From: Phycisphaera sp. | GTDB lineage: Bacteria; Planctomycetota; Phycisphaerae; Phycisphaerales; UBA1924 | NCBI GenBank assembly: GCA_003712165.1 | Contig: RHLH01000001.1 | Span: forward strand, 2,887,575 to 2,951,574 | Direction of reading: 5' to 3' | Length of the DNA: 64,000 bases | Shown here: piece by piece, positions 1-7,786 of the stretch | How positions within the stretch are numbered: position 1 is the stretch's first letter | How the letters are laid out: every line of letters starts with the position of its first letter | The notes under the pieces: model-generated | The model's input: only the letters and a program-made list of their open reading frames with translations | Told to the model about the DNA's origin: nothing | Database searches by the model: none | Translations under genes and position numbers: made by a program

Positions 1-1
1 G

Positions 2-1132
2 GACGAGGGCGTGCTGGCCAGGGACCTCTCGAAGCAGAAGCTGGTCCTGATCCGATCCTGGCGGGTGCCGGCCTGGCTCGCAGGCAAAAACGACAAGCCG
101 CTCTCATTGAAAGATCAGGCCGAGATGACGGTTCAACTCTCCCAGCTGCTCTCAAGAGGTGTCCCTCTTGTAGAGACGCTTGAGGTGACCGCCGAGGCGG
201 TCTCGAACAAGGCCAAGCCCAGGATCGAGCAGCTTCGTGAACTTGTCCGTCAGGGCAAGTCGTTCTCCGACGCGTCCCGGGAGACGAGCACGTTCGACGA
301 GGCGACCGCGGCGGTCTTCGGTGCGGCAGAAAGGACAGGCGATCTCGCGGGCGCGGCGGACCAGCTCGCCCGGAACGCCCGCAGACGTATCAAGATCAAA
401 GAGACGGCGCAAACGCTCATGTTCTACCCGCTGATCGTCCTCGCGATCAGCATGATGGTGGGCGTGTTCATGCTCGTGTTTGTTGTGCCGCAGGTCGCAG
501 AGGCGATGACCAGCGCGATGGGCCCCGATAAGGAACTGCCTTGGGCGACGCGGACACTCGCCGGCATCGGGATCTTCGTGCGAACAAACCCGCTATGGAT
601 CCTGGCTGGGATTGCCGGGCTTGTGGTCGGGCTCTTCCTGGCGAGGCAGCACATCGCCGCCGCGGTGCTCAGGCTCTCGCACATCCTGCCCGTACTCAAG
701 GACGTCACGCTTGCGCAAGAATCGGCGCGGTTCTTCAGCGTGATGGCAGCACTCGCAACAGGCGGCGTGCCGCTTGCGGACGCTCTGGGTGTCGCGAACC
801 AGACGATCCACCACAGGAAACTCCGGAACCAGCTCGACGGGCTCCGCAAGTCGCTCATCGAGGGGGGTGTGCTCCGGGTGCTGATAGACCGGATCGAGGC
901 GTTCCCGATTGGGACGCGTCGGCTGCTGATCGCGGCAGATCGCGCGGGGAATCTGGATACCGCGTTTGAATCGCTCGCCGAGGACCACACGGAACAGGTC
1001 GAGAGGCTCTCGGGGAGGCTTCTGGCGGTGCTTGAGCCGCTGCTGATTGTCGCGATCTTTGTCGTCATCGGCGGCATGATCTTGGCGATCATGGCCCCCA
1101 TGCTCTCGATCTCGCGTCAGGCGTTCGGCTGA
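2..1132 (+). CDS. gspF: Type II secretion / type IV pilus inner-membrane platform protein, GspF/PilC family (5' end cut off)
   Basis: The reading frame is open to the window edge (the first GTG is at 11, preceded in frame by Asp-Glu-Gly), so the true start lies upstream. Two GspF repeats are visible: one around QAEMTVQLSQLLSRGVPL and one around ESARFFSVMAALATGGVPL. Three hydrophobic segments (LIVLAISMMVGVFMLVFVV, the WILAGIAGLVVGLFLA stretch, and LLIVAIFVVIGGMILAIMA near the C-terminus) are in the usual positions. The family forms the polytopic platform that couples the assembly ATPase to pseudopilins. The pseudopilin genes that follow fit this role. A GspE-type ATPase is expected upstream but is outside the window. 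Confidence 0.93.
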   Translation, partial: DEGVLARDLSKQKLVLIRSWRVPAWLAGKNDKPLSLKDQAEMTVQLSQLLSRGVPLVETLEVTAEAVSNKAKPRIEQLRELVRQGKSFSDASRETSTFDEATAAVFGAAERTGDLAGAADQLARNARRRIKIKETAQTLMFYPLIVLAISMMVGVFMLVFVVPQVAEAMTSAMGPDKELPWATRTLAGIGIFVRTNPLWILAGIAGLVVGLFLARQHIAAAVLRLSHILPVLKDVTLAQESARFFSVMAALATGGVPLADALGVANQTIHHRKLRNQLDGLRKSLIEGGVLRVLIDRIEAFPIGTRRLLIAADRAGNLDTAFESLAEDHTEQVERLSGRLLAVLEPLLIVAIFVVIGGMILAIMAPMLSISRQAFG

Positions 1133-1139
1133 GTCCCTG

Positions 1140-1162
1140 CACGGCTTGCGAGACAAGCCGTG
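1140..1162 (+). other. Perfect 9-bp hairpin between gspF and gspG
   Basis: CACGGCTTG (1140-1148) and CAAGCCGTG (1154-1162) are perfect inverted copies around a 5-base loop, directly after the gspF stop. No T-run follows, so it is not a classical terminator. It could tune transcript stability or separate gspF from the strongly expressed pseudopilin gene, as processing hairpins do in other pilus operons. That role is inference. Confidence 0.4.
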
Positions 1163-1380
1163 GCACCCTTATCTAACCGTTCTGGGACCGTTCAATAATC
1201 GCCCTCGGGGCCGATAGGCTCGCCGCTGCGGTCTGTAGTGAGGGGTTGGGCTCTCGCGCATAGACTTGTTCAGTGATCCCTTGCACTTTCATCTGCAACG
1301 GCTCGGATGCAACCTGGTAGCCGGGGAATGGGCCCGGGAATATGAACCGCTCGCCCATCAGACACGAAGGAATAAGAGAT

Positions 1381-1806
1381 ATGCAGCCCACAACGAACAC
1401 ACGCAGAAGAACACACGCGCGGGGCTTCTCGCTGCTCGAACTCTCGCTGGTTATCGCGATCATGGGCATCCTGATGGCGGTCGCCGCGTGGAACTTGATC
1501 GGCGGCGCCGACGATGCCAAGGTCAAGACCACTGAGGCCAGTATGAAGCAGATCAAGAATGCTCTACAGACTTATCACCTCAACAACAACGCATTCCCTC
1601 CAACGCTACAAGCACTCATACCGAGTCCGCTTGAGCAGGGATCGGATTTAGACTCCTGGGACAAACCGTTCTACTACAACCCGACCGGCAAGCCCGGCGC
1701 ACCGAAAGAGCAGGGTTTCACGCTCATCAGCATGGGCGCTGACGGCATCGCGGGCACCGAGGACGACATCGATATCTGGATCGCGCTTGCCAGGACAGCC
1801 AAGTAA
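1381..1806 (+). CDS. gspG: Major pseudopilin, GspG-like
   Basis: 141-residue prepilin. The class III leader MQPTTNTRRRTHARG is followed by FSLLELSLVIAIMGILMAV, with the conserved Glu at +5 after the prepilin peptidase cleavage site. The C-terminal part has the GspG pattern (LDSWDKPFYYNPTGKPG, then SMGADGIAGTEDDI), where acidic residues bind calcium in the family. I start at the ATG at 1381 because AAGGA sits nine bases upstream; an in-frame ATG at 1342 would add 13 residues. The protein should form the periplasmic pseudopilus. It lies about 250 bp after gspF and heads the pseudopilin run. Confidence 0.9.
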   Translation: MQPTTNTRRRTHARGFSLLELSLVIAIMGILMAVAAWNLIGGADDAKVKTTEASMKQIKNALQTYHLNNNAFPPTLQALIPSPLEQGSDLDSWDKPFYYNPTGKPGAPKEQGFTLISMGADGIAGTEDDIDIWIALARTAK

Positions 1807-1854
1807 GCAGCTTCCTGATCGCACCATTCTCTCGGCGGCGCGGAGCGCCAGGCC

Positions 1855-2448
1855 ATGATGAATACTAAGAAGATACAACCCAGACGACCTATGACCCGGC
1901 GCGGGTTCAGCTTCCTTGAGGCGGTTCTCGCCGCGGCTCTGCTGGCCATCGTCGCCTCGTCGATCTTCTCCGTCCTGAGCTACGCGATGAACTCGGACCG
2001 GACGGACGAGGCGAGGCTCGGTGCCTCCGAGGTTGCCAACCGCGTCATCATCAGCTACCTCGACGACTCCACGAGCGTCGACAAGCTGCCGGACACGATC
2101 GACTACGGCATCTACACCTTCCGCTGGGACCTCGACGAGGACAGGATCCGCATCGAAGAACCCAACCGGAGGAACCGGGTGACCGCGGGCCGGCAGGGCG
2201 CGGTCCCCACGGCGCTGACGAACCTCAAGGAGGTCCGCGTGACCGTCTGGCTGGACGACGGCAGGCCGGAGACGCGTGTGCCAGGCGCTTCGCCGGGCGT
2301 GAGGCTCACGCGGCTCGTCAACCCGATGGGGTTTGGCAGCAGGGGCGAGGACTCGATGAAGCGCCTCATGGAGGACCCCGCACGGATTTCCGACCTGCTG
2401 CAAACGCTGACGGGATTCGAGGACCCGGACGCAGAGGGAGGCGGCTGA
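1855..2448 (+). CDS. Minor pseudopilin (GspI/GspJ-like prepilin)
   Basis: 197 residues. A basic leader ends in RRG, then FSFLEAVLAAALLAIVASS forms the N-terminal methylation/transmembrane helix with Glu at +5, the hallmark of a prepilin peptidase substrate. The remainder is hydrophilic with no recognised catalytic motif and ends in an acidic tail. The position between the major pseudopilin and two further pilin-like genes points to a minor pseudopilin of the tip complex, most like GspI by order. The specific letter assignment is uncertain. ATG at 1855 and 1858 are both possible starts. Confidence 0.8.
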   Translation: MMNTKKIQPRRPMTRRGFSFLEAVLAAALLAIVASSIFSVLSYAMNSDRTDEARLGASEVANRVIISYLDDSTSVDKLPDTIDYGIYTFRWDLDEDRIRIEEPNRRNRVTAGRQGAVPTALTNLKEVRVTVWLDDGRPETRVPGASPGVRLTRLVNPMGFGSRGEDSMKRLMEDPARISDLLQTLTGFEDPDAEGGG

Positions 2449-2449
2449 G

Positions 2450-3307
2450 ATGACCCGCCGAGCGTTCACGCTGCTTGAGATGATGCTCGCGATGGTCGTG
2501 GGCATGCTGGTGCTCGGGACCGCGCTCTCAGTCATGCTGAGCGTCGCGCGCACCGACAGCGGGCTTGCCCAGCGCGCTCAGGAGCAGCACGAGCTGGCGA
2601 GCACACGCGTCGTCATCAACAAGGCGCTGACCAGGCTCCGCCCGGCTCCGAACAACACAGTCCGTGACATCTTGCGAGACGGTGCCAGCGACGAAGAGAT
2701 CGACGAGTATCTCGATATCGTCTACCCGGAGCCGATCGCCGGCGCTGGATTCCGGTTCCAACTCAACGAAACCGACGGCATGCCCAGGCTCGAGGTCGTC
2801 AGCGACCGGGTGCCCATCGGGCCCACAAGAGAAGAAGATATCTCAGATTCGGACCGCAACAGGCGTGCGCTGATGACGAGCCAGGAAGAGCAGACAGGCC
2901 AGCGGATCAGTTACGACGATCTCGACGGGTTCCGCGGGGCGATCGAGGTGGAGCGTTCCGCGAGCGGTGACGCGCTTCTGCTCTGGTGGGTGCCGCTGCC
3001 CCCCACCGATATCCCCGACGGCGCGTGGTTCGACGAGCGGTCGCTCCCTTCGCCGACGCTGCTCTGCGAGCATCTGAAATCGATCAGCTGGACGGCGTTC
3101 ATCGACAGAGAGAAGCTCAGCCGAGTACGCGCCATCGAGTCCAGGCAGTTTCCCGCGTTCGTCGAGCTCGAGCTCGAGACGACAGGTGGGCTCTACGGCA
3201 GCTGGATGTTCGAACTCGGCTGGACACCCGGGCCCGAGGTCGGTGTCAGCGTTGATATCCCCAACGCCGAGGACGAAGACGACAACGAGATCGGGGGTGG
3301 CGCGTGA
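2450..3307 (+). CDS. Minor pseudopilin (GspJ-like prepilin)
   Basis: 285 residues, starting one base after the preceding stop. The leader is very short: MTRRA, then FTLLEMMLAMVVGMLVLGTA gives the cleavage site, Glu +5 and the hydrophobic helix. The large soluble domain that follows (about 250 residues) is consistent with a GspJ-type minor pseudopilin. Its stop overlaps the next start (GTGA), so the two are likely translationally coupled. No key residue is missing from the prepilin motif. The family letter is assigned by order and size only. Confidence 0.78.
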   Translation: MTRRAFTLLEMMLAMVVGMLVLGTALSVMLSVARTDSGLAQRAQEQHELASTRVVINKALTRLRPAPNNTVRDILRDGASDEEIDEYLDIVYPEPIAGAGFRFQLNETDGMPRLEVVSDRVPIGPTREEDISDSDRNRRALMTSQEEQTGQRISYDDLDGFRGAIEVERSASGDALLLWWVPLPPTDIPDGAWFDERSLPSPTLLCEHLKSISWTAFIDREKLSRVRAIESRQFPAFVELELETTGGLYGSWMFELGWTPGPEVGVSVDIPNAEDEDDNEIGGGA

Positions 3308-4203
3308 ACTGCGGGTACGTCATGCCTGTTGTTGTGCTGCTCGCGCTCGTTGCGAGCCTGACCGTGGCGATCGTCCTGAACCGCGACTCGGTGCGCGCCA
3401 GCGCCGCCAACGCGCAGGTGCAGACGTACATCGATGACCATCGCGAGCGTGGGCTCCGCGAGGTGATCGCGCTCTGGCTCCAGTTCTCTGCCAAACAGGA
3501 ACTCGAAGAACTCATCGCTGACGACGGCGAGGCCTTTACCGTTGATTTCTCGGGCGACAGGACGCTGATGGTCTGGCTCACCCAGTCCCAATCGACGGCT
3601 CTCGTGAATCCCGCGGGGCTCGAAACCAAGCAGCCAACGACCGATGTGATGCCTCTGGAGCGCCAGAGAGAGATCGCGGACCTCGTGCGCGAGAACCTCG
3701 AGATCGCGGGGCCGGGGTACGCGGATCGGTTCGGCAGGCAGGCCGGGCCTCTGGCGGTCAACATCATGCTCGCCCCGCCCGAGGTGATCCACGCGATGGC
3801 GATGGCTGTTGTGGGTGATGCCGAGCTGGTCGATGTGTACACCGCTGATCTCATCCGCCTGCGCGACTCAGAGGACGAGATCACGAGGCTCCAGCTGCTC
3901 GACGTCGCCCGCGACGCGGGGCTTGCCGACGACGAGCAGAGCGAGGTGACGGCTCTCTGGACAACAATCCCGGCGCTCTGGAACGTCAGAGCCGAGCTGA
4001 CCGGGCCCGACGGAGCGATCCGCAAGGCGACGCTCGGAAGATACGAGGCGGTGGTGGTGATCCCTCGCGAGGATGACACGGACCCGCTGGTCTCTGGCAG
4101 CGAGCACGCCAACGCGTGGTTCCTGGATTGGAAACGGCTCGATGACGGTGTCGGCTACACTCCGACCGGGAGTGACGACCCCGATCAAGGAGGCAGAGAA
4201 TGA
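3304..4203 (+). CDS. GspK-like minor pseudopilin / T2SS tip component
   Basis: 299 residues with a GTG start overlapping the previous stop. An N-terminal hydrophobic helix (GYVMPVVVLLALVASLTVAIV) is followed by a long soluble region. GspK proteins are the large minor pseudopilin whose helix carries no Glu at +5, and this protein also lacks that Glu. Repeated helical segments (EIADLVRENLEIAG, then EITRLQLLDVARDAGL) resemble the GspK alpha-domain in character, but I cannot prove homology by eye. It overlaps the next gene by ATGA. Likely role: tip of the pseudopilus in the periplasm. Confidence 0.6.
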   Translation: MNCGYVMPVVVLLALVASLTVAIVLNRDSVRASAANAQVQTYIDDHRERGLREVIALWLQFSAKQELEELIADDGEAFTVDFSGDRTLMVWLTQSQSTALVNPAGLETKQPTTDVMPLERQREIADLVRENLEIAGPGYADRFGRQAGPLAVNIMLAPPEVIHAMAMAVVGDAELVDVYTADLIRLRDSEDEITRLQLLDVARDAGLADDEQSEVTALWTTIPALWNVRAELTGPDGAIRKATLGRYEAVVVIPREDDTDPLVSGSEHANAWFLDWKRLDDGVGYTPTGSDDPDQGGRE

Positions 4204-4934
4204 GCGGCGTCAACAGAACCAAAGCGATCAGAAAGACGCGCACCGCGCAGGTCGCCGGGCTCGCGCTCGTCGTTCTCGTTGGTGGCGCTGTCATGTACGA
4301 CCCGGGTCTGCCCGAGGCGCCCGTGCAGCCCACGGAATTCGGCGGTCCCGCAGCCACCGATCCCACGCAGGGGAACCCACAGAATCGTTTTTCTAATGAG
4401 CCAGAGATCAACCCGGGCATGATCGGCGGAACGCTCGATAGGGTGAACGGCACACGTGTTGCTGAAGAGCCAGAAACCGGCACACCTAAGCCTGTTGGAG
4501 GAGAGCAAACCGATACGGGTGGAATCGCAAGCTCCGATGGCTGGAAATATCTCGGCGGCGTGTTCGAGCCCAACTTCAGCTTTGCGCTTGTTGAGATCGA
4601 CGGCAAGCAGCGGATGCTCCGCAAGGGCACGAGGCTCGATGCGTACGACGCCGAGGTCATCGATGTCGCCCGCGACAAGATCGAGATCGACCGCGGCGGC
4701 GTGATCGAGCGGATCTCGCTCGCGAATTCGTCGGGGCAGATCGTGTCGGTGGCGACCCAGCCCGAGCAGGGTGCTGCCGCGACAATCATCACACCCGGGA
4801 GAGCTGGGAACCGGGACTATCTCTCAGACCGCGAACAGCAGATGAGCAACATGGCTGATGCCGAGAAGCGTCGAGCCGAATTTGATCGCAGACAGAAAGA
4901 GCTAGAAGAGCGAAGAAGGGGCGAGAACCGTTGA
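4200..4934 (+). CDS. GspC/PulP-like inner-membrane protein of the secretion operon
   Basis: 244 residues. One transmembrane helix (residues about 17-33, QVAGLALVVLVGGAVMY) is followed by a Pro/Gly-rich linker. A compact beta domain comes next (WKYLGGVFEPNFSFALVEID, then KGTRLDAYDAEVIDVARDKI and IERISL). It matches the homology-region pattern of GspC-type proteins, which link the inner-membrane platform to the outer-membrane secretin. The C-terminus is a charged, coiled-coil-like tail rich in Arg and Glu. The next gene starts inside its stop (TTGA). GspC-like is inference from domain layout and operon position. Confidence 0.6.
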   Translation: MSGVNRTKAIRKTRTAQVAGLALVVLVGGAVMYDPGLPEAPVQPTEFGGPAATDPTQGNPQNRFSNEPEINPGMIGGTLDRVNGTRVAEEPETGTPKPVGGEQTDTGGIASSDGWKYLGGVFEPNFSFALVEIDGKQRMLRKGTRLDAYDAEVIDVARDKIEIDRGGVIERISLANSSGQIVSVATQPEQGAAATIITPGRAGNRDYLSDREQQMSNMADAEKRRAEFDRRQKELEERRRGENR

Positions 4935-6529
4935 GAGGCCCCGCTGTTTATGTTGAGCGCGACCCGAGCGGTCAGCGTCTCGTCGGCCTGCGTCTGATCG
5001 GTGATATGCAGGAGGAGCGCTACAGCGTTCCCGATGAGGCGGACTCGCTCGAGGGCGTCAGGTTCGCCGCCGAGTGGCTCCGCGCACGCATCGACGCGAC
5101 CACGGGCGGCAACATCGGGCTCCTCTGTCTCGATCCCCGCGGCGCGGTGTGCTCCTGGCTTGACGTGCCGGGCTCGGACGCCTCGGTGGTTCGCGCAGCG
5201 GTCCGTCAGAAGTCACCGGGCGCGTGGGGCGATTGGTCGGCTATGCCCGCGCTTGAAGCAGCGGAAACGGTCGAATCGCTCGTGCCCGTGGGCGGATCGA
5301 GCCTCGAACCGCTTGGCAACAGGGAGCTGGCGAAGACCGGCGGACAGGGTTTGATCCTCGGGCGCAAGAAAGCGGATGAGAACGACGCGCCCAGCACTCG
5401 CGCCGCGGTGCTCGCGATGGGCGACCTGCCCGTTAAGCTGCTGATCGATGCGCTCGACGAGATGAAGATCGAAGTCGCGCAGGTGACGAGCCTCTGGCAC
5501 GCGATCGCGTCGGCGTGGGACCCCGCGGGTGAAATCCGCGAGGACAGCGACCCGCTCGTGTCAGTCAGCAGGGTGGACACCGCGGTCATGCTGGTCGAGC
5601 CAGACGGGCATGTGCAGTGGGCCTGGTGCGACGAAGGCGAGCTGCTGGCCGCCGGGTCGGCGAAGATCGAGCCAGACGCGTTCGTTGATGACGAGAAGGC
5701 CCGCGCGTTCGGTTCGGGCCGGCTCGCGATGGACTGGCTGGCCTGGACAGCTCAGCTCGGAAGATCACCCCGCCGCGTCCTGTGCCTCGTAGACCATGAC
5801 GAGGGCCGCACACCCGGGGCGGGCGAGTTCGGGCAAGCGATCCACAAGGTCTGGCCTGGTGCTTCGCTCGACCTGCTGCGTGTGGACGACCCGATCCTGA
5901 CGACATTCCTTAGGCTCCAGGAGAAGACCGCCGGCGGCAAGACCAAGCGGCGCGCACACGAATCCAAGCCGATTGGCTCTCTGGCGAGCAGGCCGGGCCG
6001 AGCGCACCGGGGGATGTACCGCTGGGTCGCGGGTGTGATCCTCATCGGAGCGGTAGCGCTGGGCGTGCTCGGCACAAAGCTGAGAGGTTCTGCGGATGAT
6101 GCGAGCAAGCAGGCCGCGGACATCACGGTCGAGACCAACGCCTTGATCGTCAGTGAGCTTGGCGTGAACGCCGACCCGGTATACCCGATCCTCTCGCTCC
6201 AGTCAGCGATCTCCTCGCTGCAGCTCAGCCAGGACGGGGACGACTTCGATGAGATTCATCCGGTGCTGCTCTCGGTCGATGAGATCGCGGTGTTCCTCGA
6301 GTACATGAACGGCGTCACGCTCTCGCGTCTGCTCGTCGATCAGTCGCTGAACTATCTTGAGCTGAAAGCTGAGAGCACGACGGACGCTGAAGCGGCGCCG
6401 AGCATCCTCATCAACAACGCCAGATACGTGAACTGGGGCAACCCGTCACTTCGTCAGACAGACTCAAATACCCAAGTCACCTTACAAGGTTATTGGCGTG
6501 ATCTCGACAAAGAAGAGGGCGGCGAATGA
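4931..6529 (+). CDS. GspL / PilM-PilN-like assembly protein
   Basis: 532 residues with a TTG start overlapping the upstream stop. The first ~350 residues look like a degenerate actin-fold cytoplasmic domain (VYVERDPSGQRLVGLRLIGD at the start; VSRVDTAVMLVEPDGHVQW further on). A single transmembrane helix (YRWVAGVILIGAVALGVLG) and a short periplasmic ferredoxin-like domain follow. This cytoplasmic-TM-periplasmic order is that of GspL, or of a PilM-PilN fusion, which recruits the assembly ATPase. It overlaps the next gene by ATGA. Sequence is divergent, so the call rests on topology and operon order. Confidence 0.6.
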   Translation: MRGPAVYVERDPSGQRLVGLRLIGDMQEERYSVPDEADSLEGVRFAAEWLRARIDATTGGNIGLLCLDPRGAVCSWLDVPGSDASVVRAAVRQKSPGAWGDWSAMPALEAAETVESLVPVGGSSLEPLGNRELAKTGGQGLILGRKKADENDAPSTRAAVLAMGDLPVKLLIDALDEMKIEVAQVTSLWHAIASAWDPAGEIREDSDPLVSVSRVDTAVMLVEPDGHVQWAWCDEGELLAAGSAKIEPDAFVDDEKARAFGSGRLAMDWLAWTAQLGRSPRRVLCLVDHDEGRTPGAGEFGQAIHKVWPGASLDLLRVDDPILTTFLRLQEKTAGGKTKRRAHESKPIGSLASRPGRAHRGMYRWVAGVILIGAVALGVLGTKLRGSADDASKQAADITVETNALIVSELGVNADPVYPILSLQSAISSLQLSQDGDDFDEIHPVLLSVDEIAVFLEYMNGVTLSRLLVDQSLNYLELKAESTTDAEAAPSILINNARYVNWGNPSLRQTDSNTQVTLQGYWRDLDKEEGGE

Positions 6530-7089
6530 GCAGGGTCAGCGATCAGGACAGGCTGATGATGCAACGCCGGGCCTCGGCGGCTGAGCGGCGCAACAGCCCC
6601 CGCATACTCATCGTGCTCGCGATGATCGTGCTGCTCGCAGCAGGCGTGTACGCGCTGCTGGGGTACACGCAGCGCGCCGGGGCGCTGCGGACACTCTCGT
6701 CCGCTCAGTTCACGCAGCGGAACGTGCAGAGCCAGCTGGCGACCTATCGGTCGCTCCAGGACCCGCAGGAGTCGGGCGATGGTCCTGTAATCTACGACCG
6801 TCTCTCGAGCCCGCTCTCGCTGCTGCAACAGGCCGCACGAAACGCAGAGATCGAACCGCCCGTGTTCGATTCGGAGCGGTCCGAAACAGCGACGGGCTCG
6901 GCGCACCGAAGAGTGTTTGTGTTCAAGGAGTTTACGGTCGCCGAGGCGAGCGACCCGATCCGCTGGGCAGCGGCGGTGGAGCAGGATATCGAGGGGATGC
7001 GTGTGCACAGCCTCGCGATGAGGCCCAAGCCCGACAAGACGGGCTGGAACGTGACCCTGAGTTTCTCTCGGTTGGAGAAGAAGCAGTGA
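6526..7089 (+). CDS. GspM / PilO-like membrane protein
   Basis: 187 residues. A basic cytoplasmic N-terminus and one transmembrane helix (ILIVLAMIVLLAAGVYALLGY) are followed by a helical linker and a small periplasmic domain ending WNVTLSFSRLEKK. This is the usual size and topology of GspM or PilO, which pairs with GspL/PilN. It follows the GspL-like gene directly and shares four-base overlaps on both sides. No catalytic motif is expected or seen. Assignment is by topology and context. Confidence 0.55.
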   Translation: MSRVSDQDRLMMQRRASAAERRNSPRILIVLAMIVLLAAGVYALLGYTQRAGALRTLSSAQFTQRNVQSQLATYRSLQDPQESGDGPVIYDRLSSPLSLLQQAARNAEIEPPVFDSERSETATGSAHRRVFVFKEFTVAEASDPIRWAAAVEQDIEGMRVHSLAMRPKPDKTGWNVTLSFSRLEKKQ

Positions 7090-7706
7090 TCAGCAAGCGA
7101 ATCGGACGAGTGGCAGTTCTTTCAGCCGCAGCGGGCGGCGTGCTCTTGGCGATGACCGCGTGTCAGTCGAACGGCACGACGAACCTGCGTCGGCCCGCGG
7201 ACATGACCGCCAGGGGCGACATCAACCGCGCCCGCTCGCTGACCGCTCAGGCCGATGATGCGTACCGCAAGCGCCAGTTCGAAAAAGCCGACAGCCTGTA
7301 CCGCGAATCGCTTGAGATTTTCCCAAACCAGACCGGCGCGTGGAACAACCTTGGAAACGTGCTGATGGCTCAGCAGAACTACGTGGACGCCGAGACCGCG
7401 TTCCAGCGCGCGATCGAGCTCGAGCCCGATCGCCCCGAGCCCTACACGAGCCTGGGCAGGCTCTGGCTTGAAGCCGACTACGCGGAAGAATCGCTCCAGC
7501 ACTTCGACGAGGCGCTCGCGCTCGATCCGAGGTGGCTGCCCGCGATCCGGGGCAAGTCCGCTGCGCTGCACAAGCTCGCCCGCGCGACGCCCGAGTACGT
7601 CGATCTGCTCCGCACAGGGATTCTGATCGAGTCGGACGCCGAGTGGCGCCGATTCTTCGACCGCGAGCGCAGCCGCGTCGAGCAGGCGCTCGCGTACGAC
7701 GGCTGA
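7086..7706 (+). CDS. TPR lipoprotein, PilF/PilW-like
   Basis: 206 residues with a GTG start overlapping the upstream stop. The signal sequence ends in a lipobox (LLAMTAC), predicting an acylated Cys at about residue 26. At least three TPR units follow (ADDAYRKRQFEKADSLYRES, AWNNLGNVLMAQQNYVDAET, PYTSLGRLWLEADYAEESLQ). PilF-type TPR lipoproteins pilot secretin assembly in pilus and secretion systems, which fits its place as last gene of this operon. The pilotin role is inference. A terminator lies about 30 bp downstream. Confidence 0.8.
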   Translation: MISKRIGRVAVLSAAAGGVLLAMTACQSNGTTNLRRPADMTARGDINRARSLTAQADDAYRKRQFEKADSLYRESLEIFPNQTGAWNNLGNVLMAQQNYVDAETAFQRAIELEPDRPEPYTSLGRLWLEADYAEESLQHFDEALALDPRWLPAIRGKSAALHKLARATPEYVDLLRTGILIESDAEWRRFFDRERSRVEQALAYDG

Positions 7707-7733
7707 GTCAGTTACACAATTGAGTCCGAGCTA

Positions 7734-7760
7734 GGCTCCGCGATCAAGCGGGGCCTTTTT
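7734..7760 (+). terminator. Rho-independent terminator of the secretion operon
   Basis: GGCTCCGC (7734-7741) pairs with GCGGGGCC (7748-7755), with one G-T pair, around a six-base loop and is followed by TTTTT. It lies just after the TPR lipoprotein gene and before the convergent phoH-type gene. Confidence 0.8.
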
Positions 7761-7786
7761 CATTACCGACCGGATACGCCTGTTTC

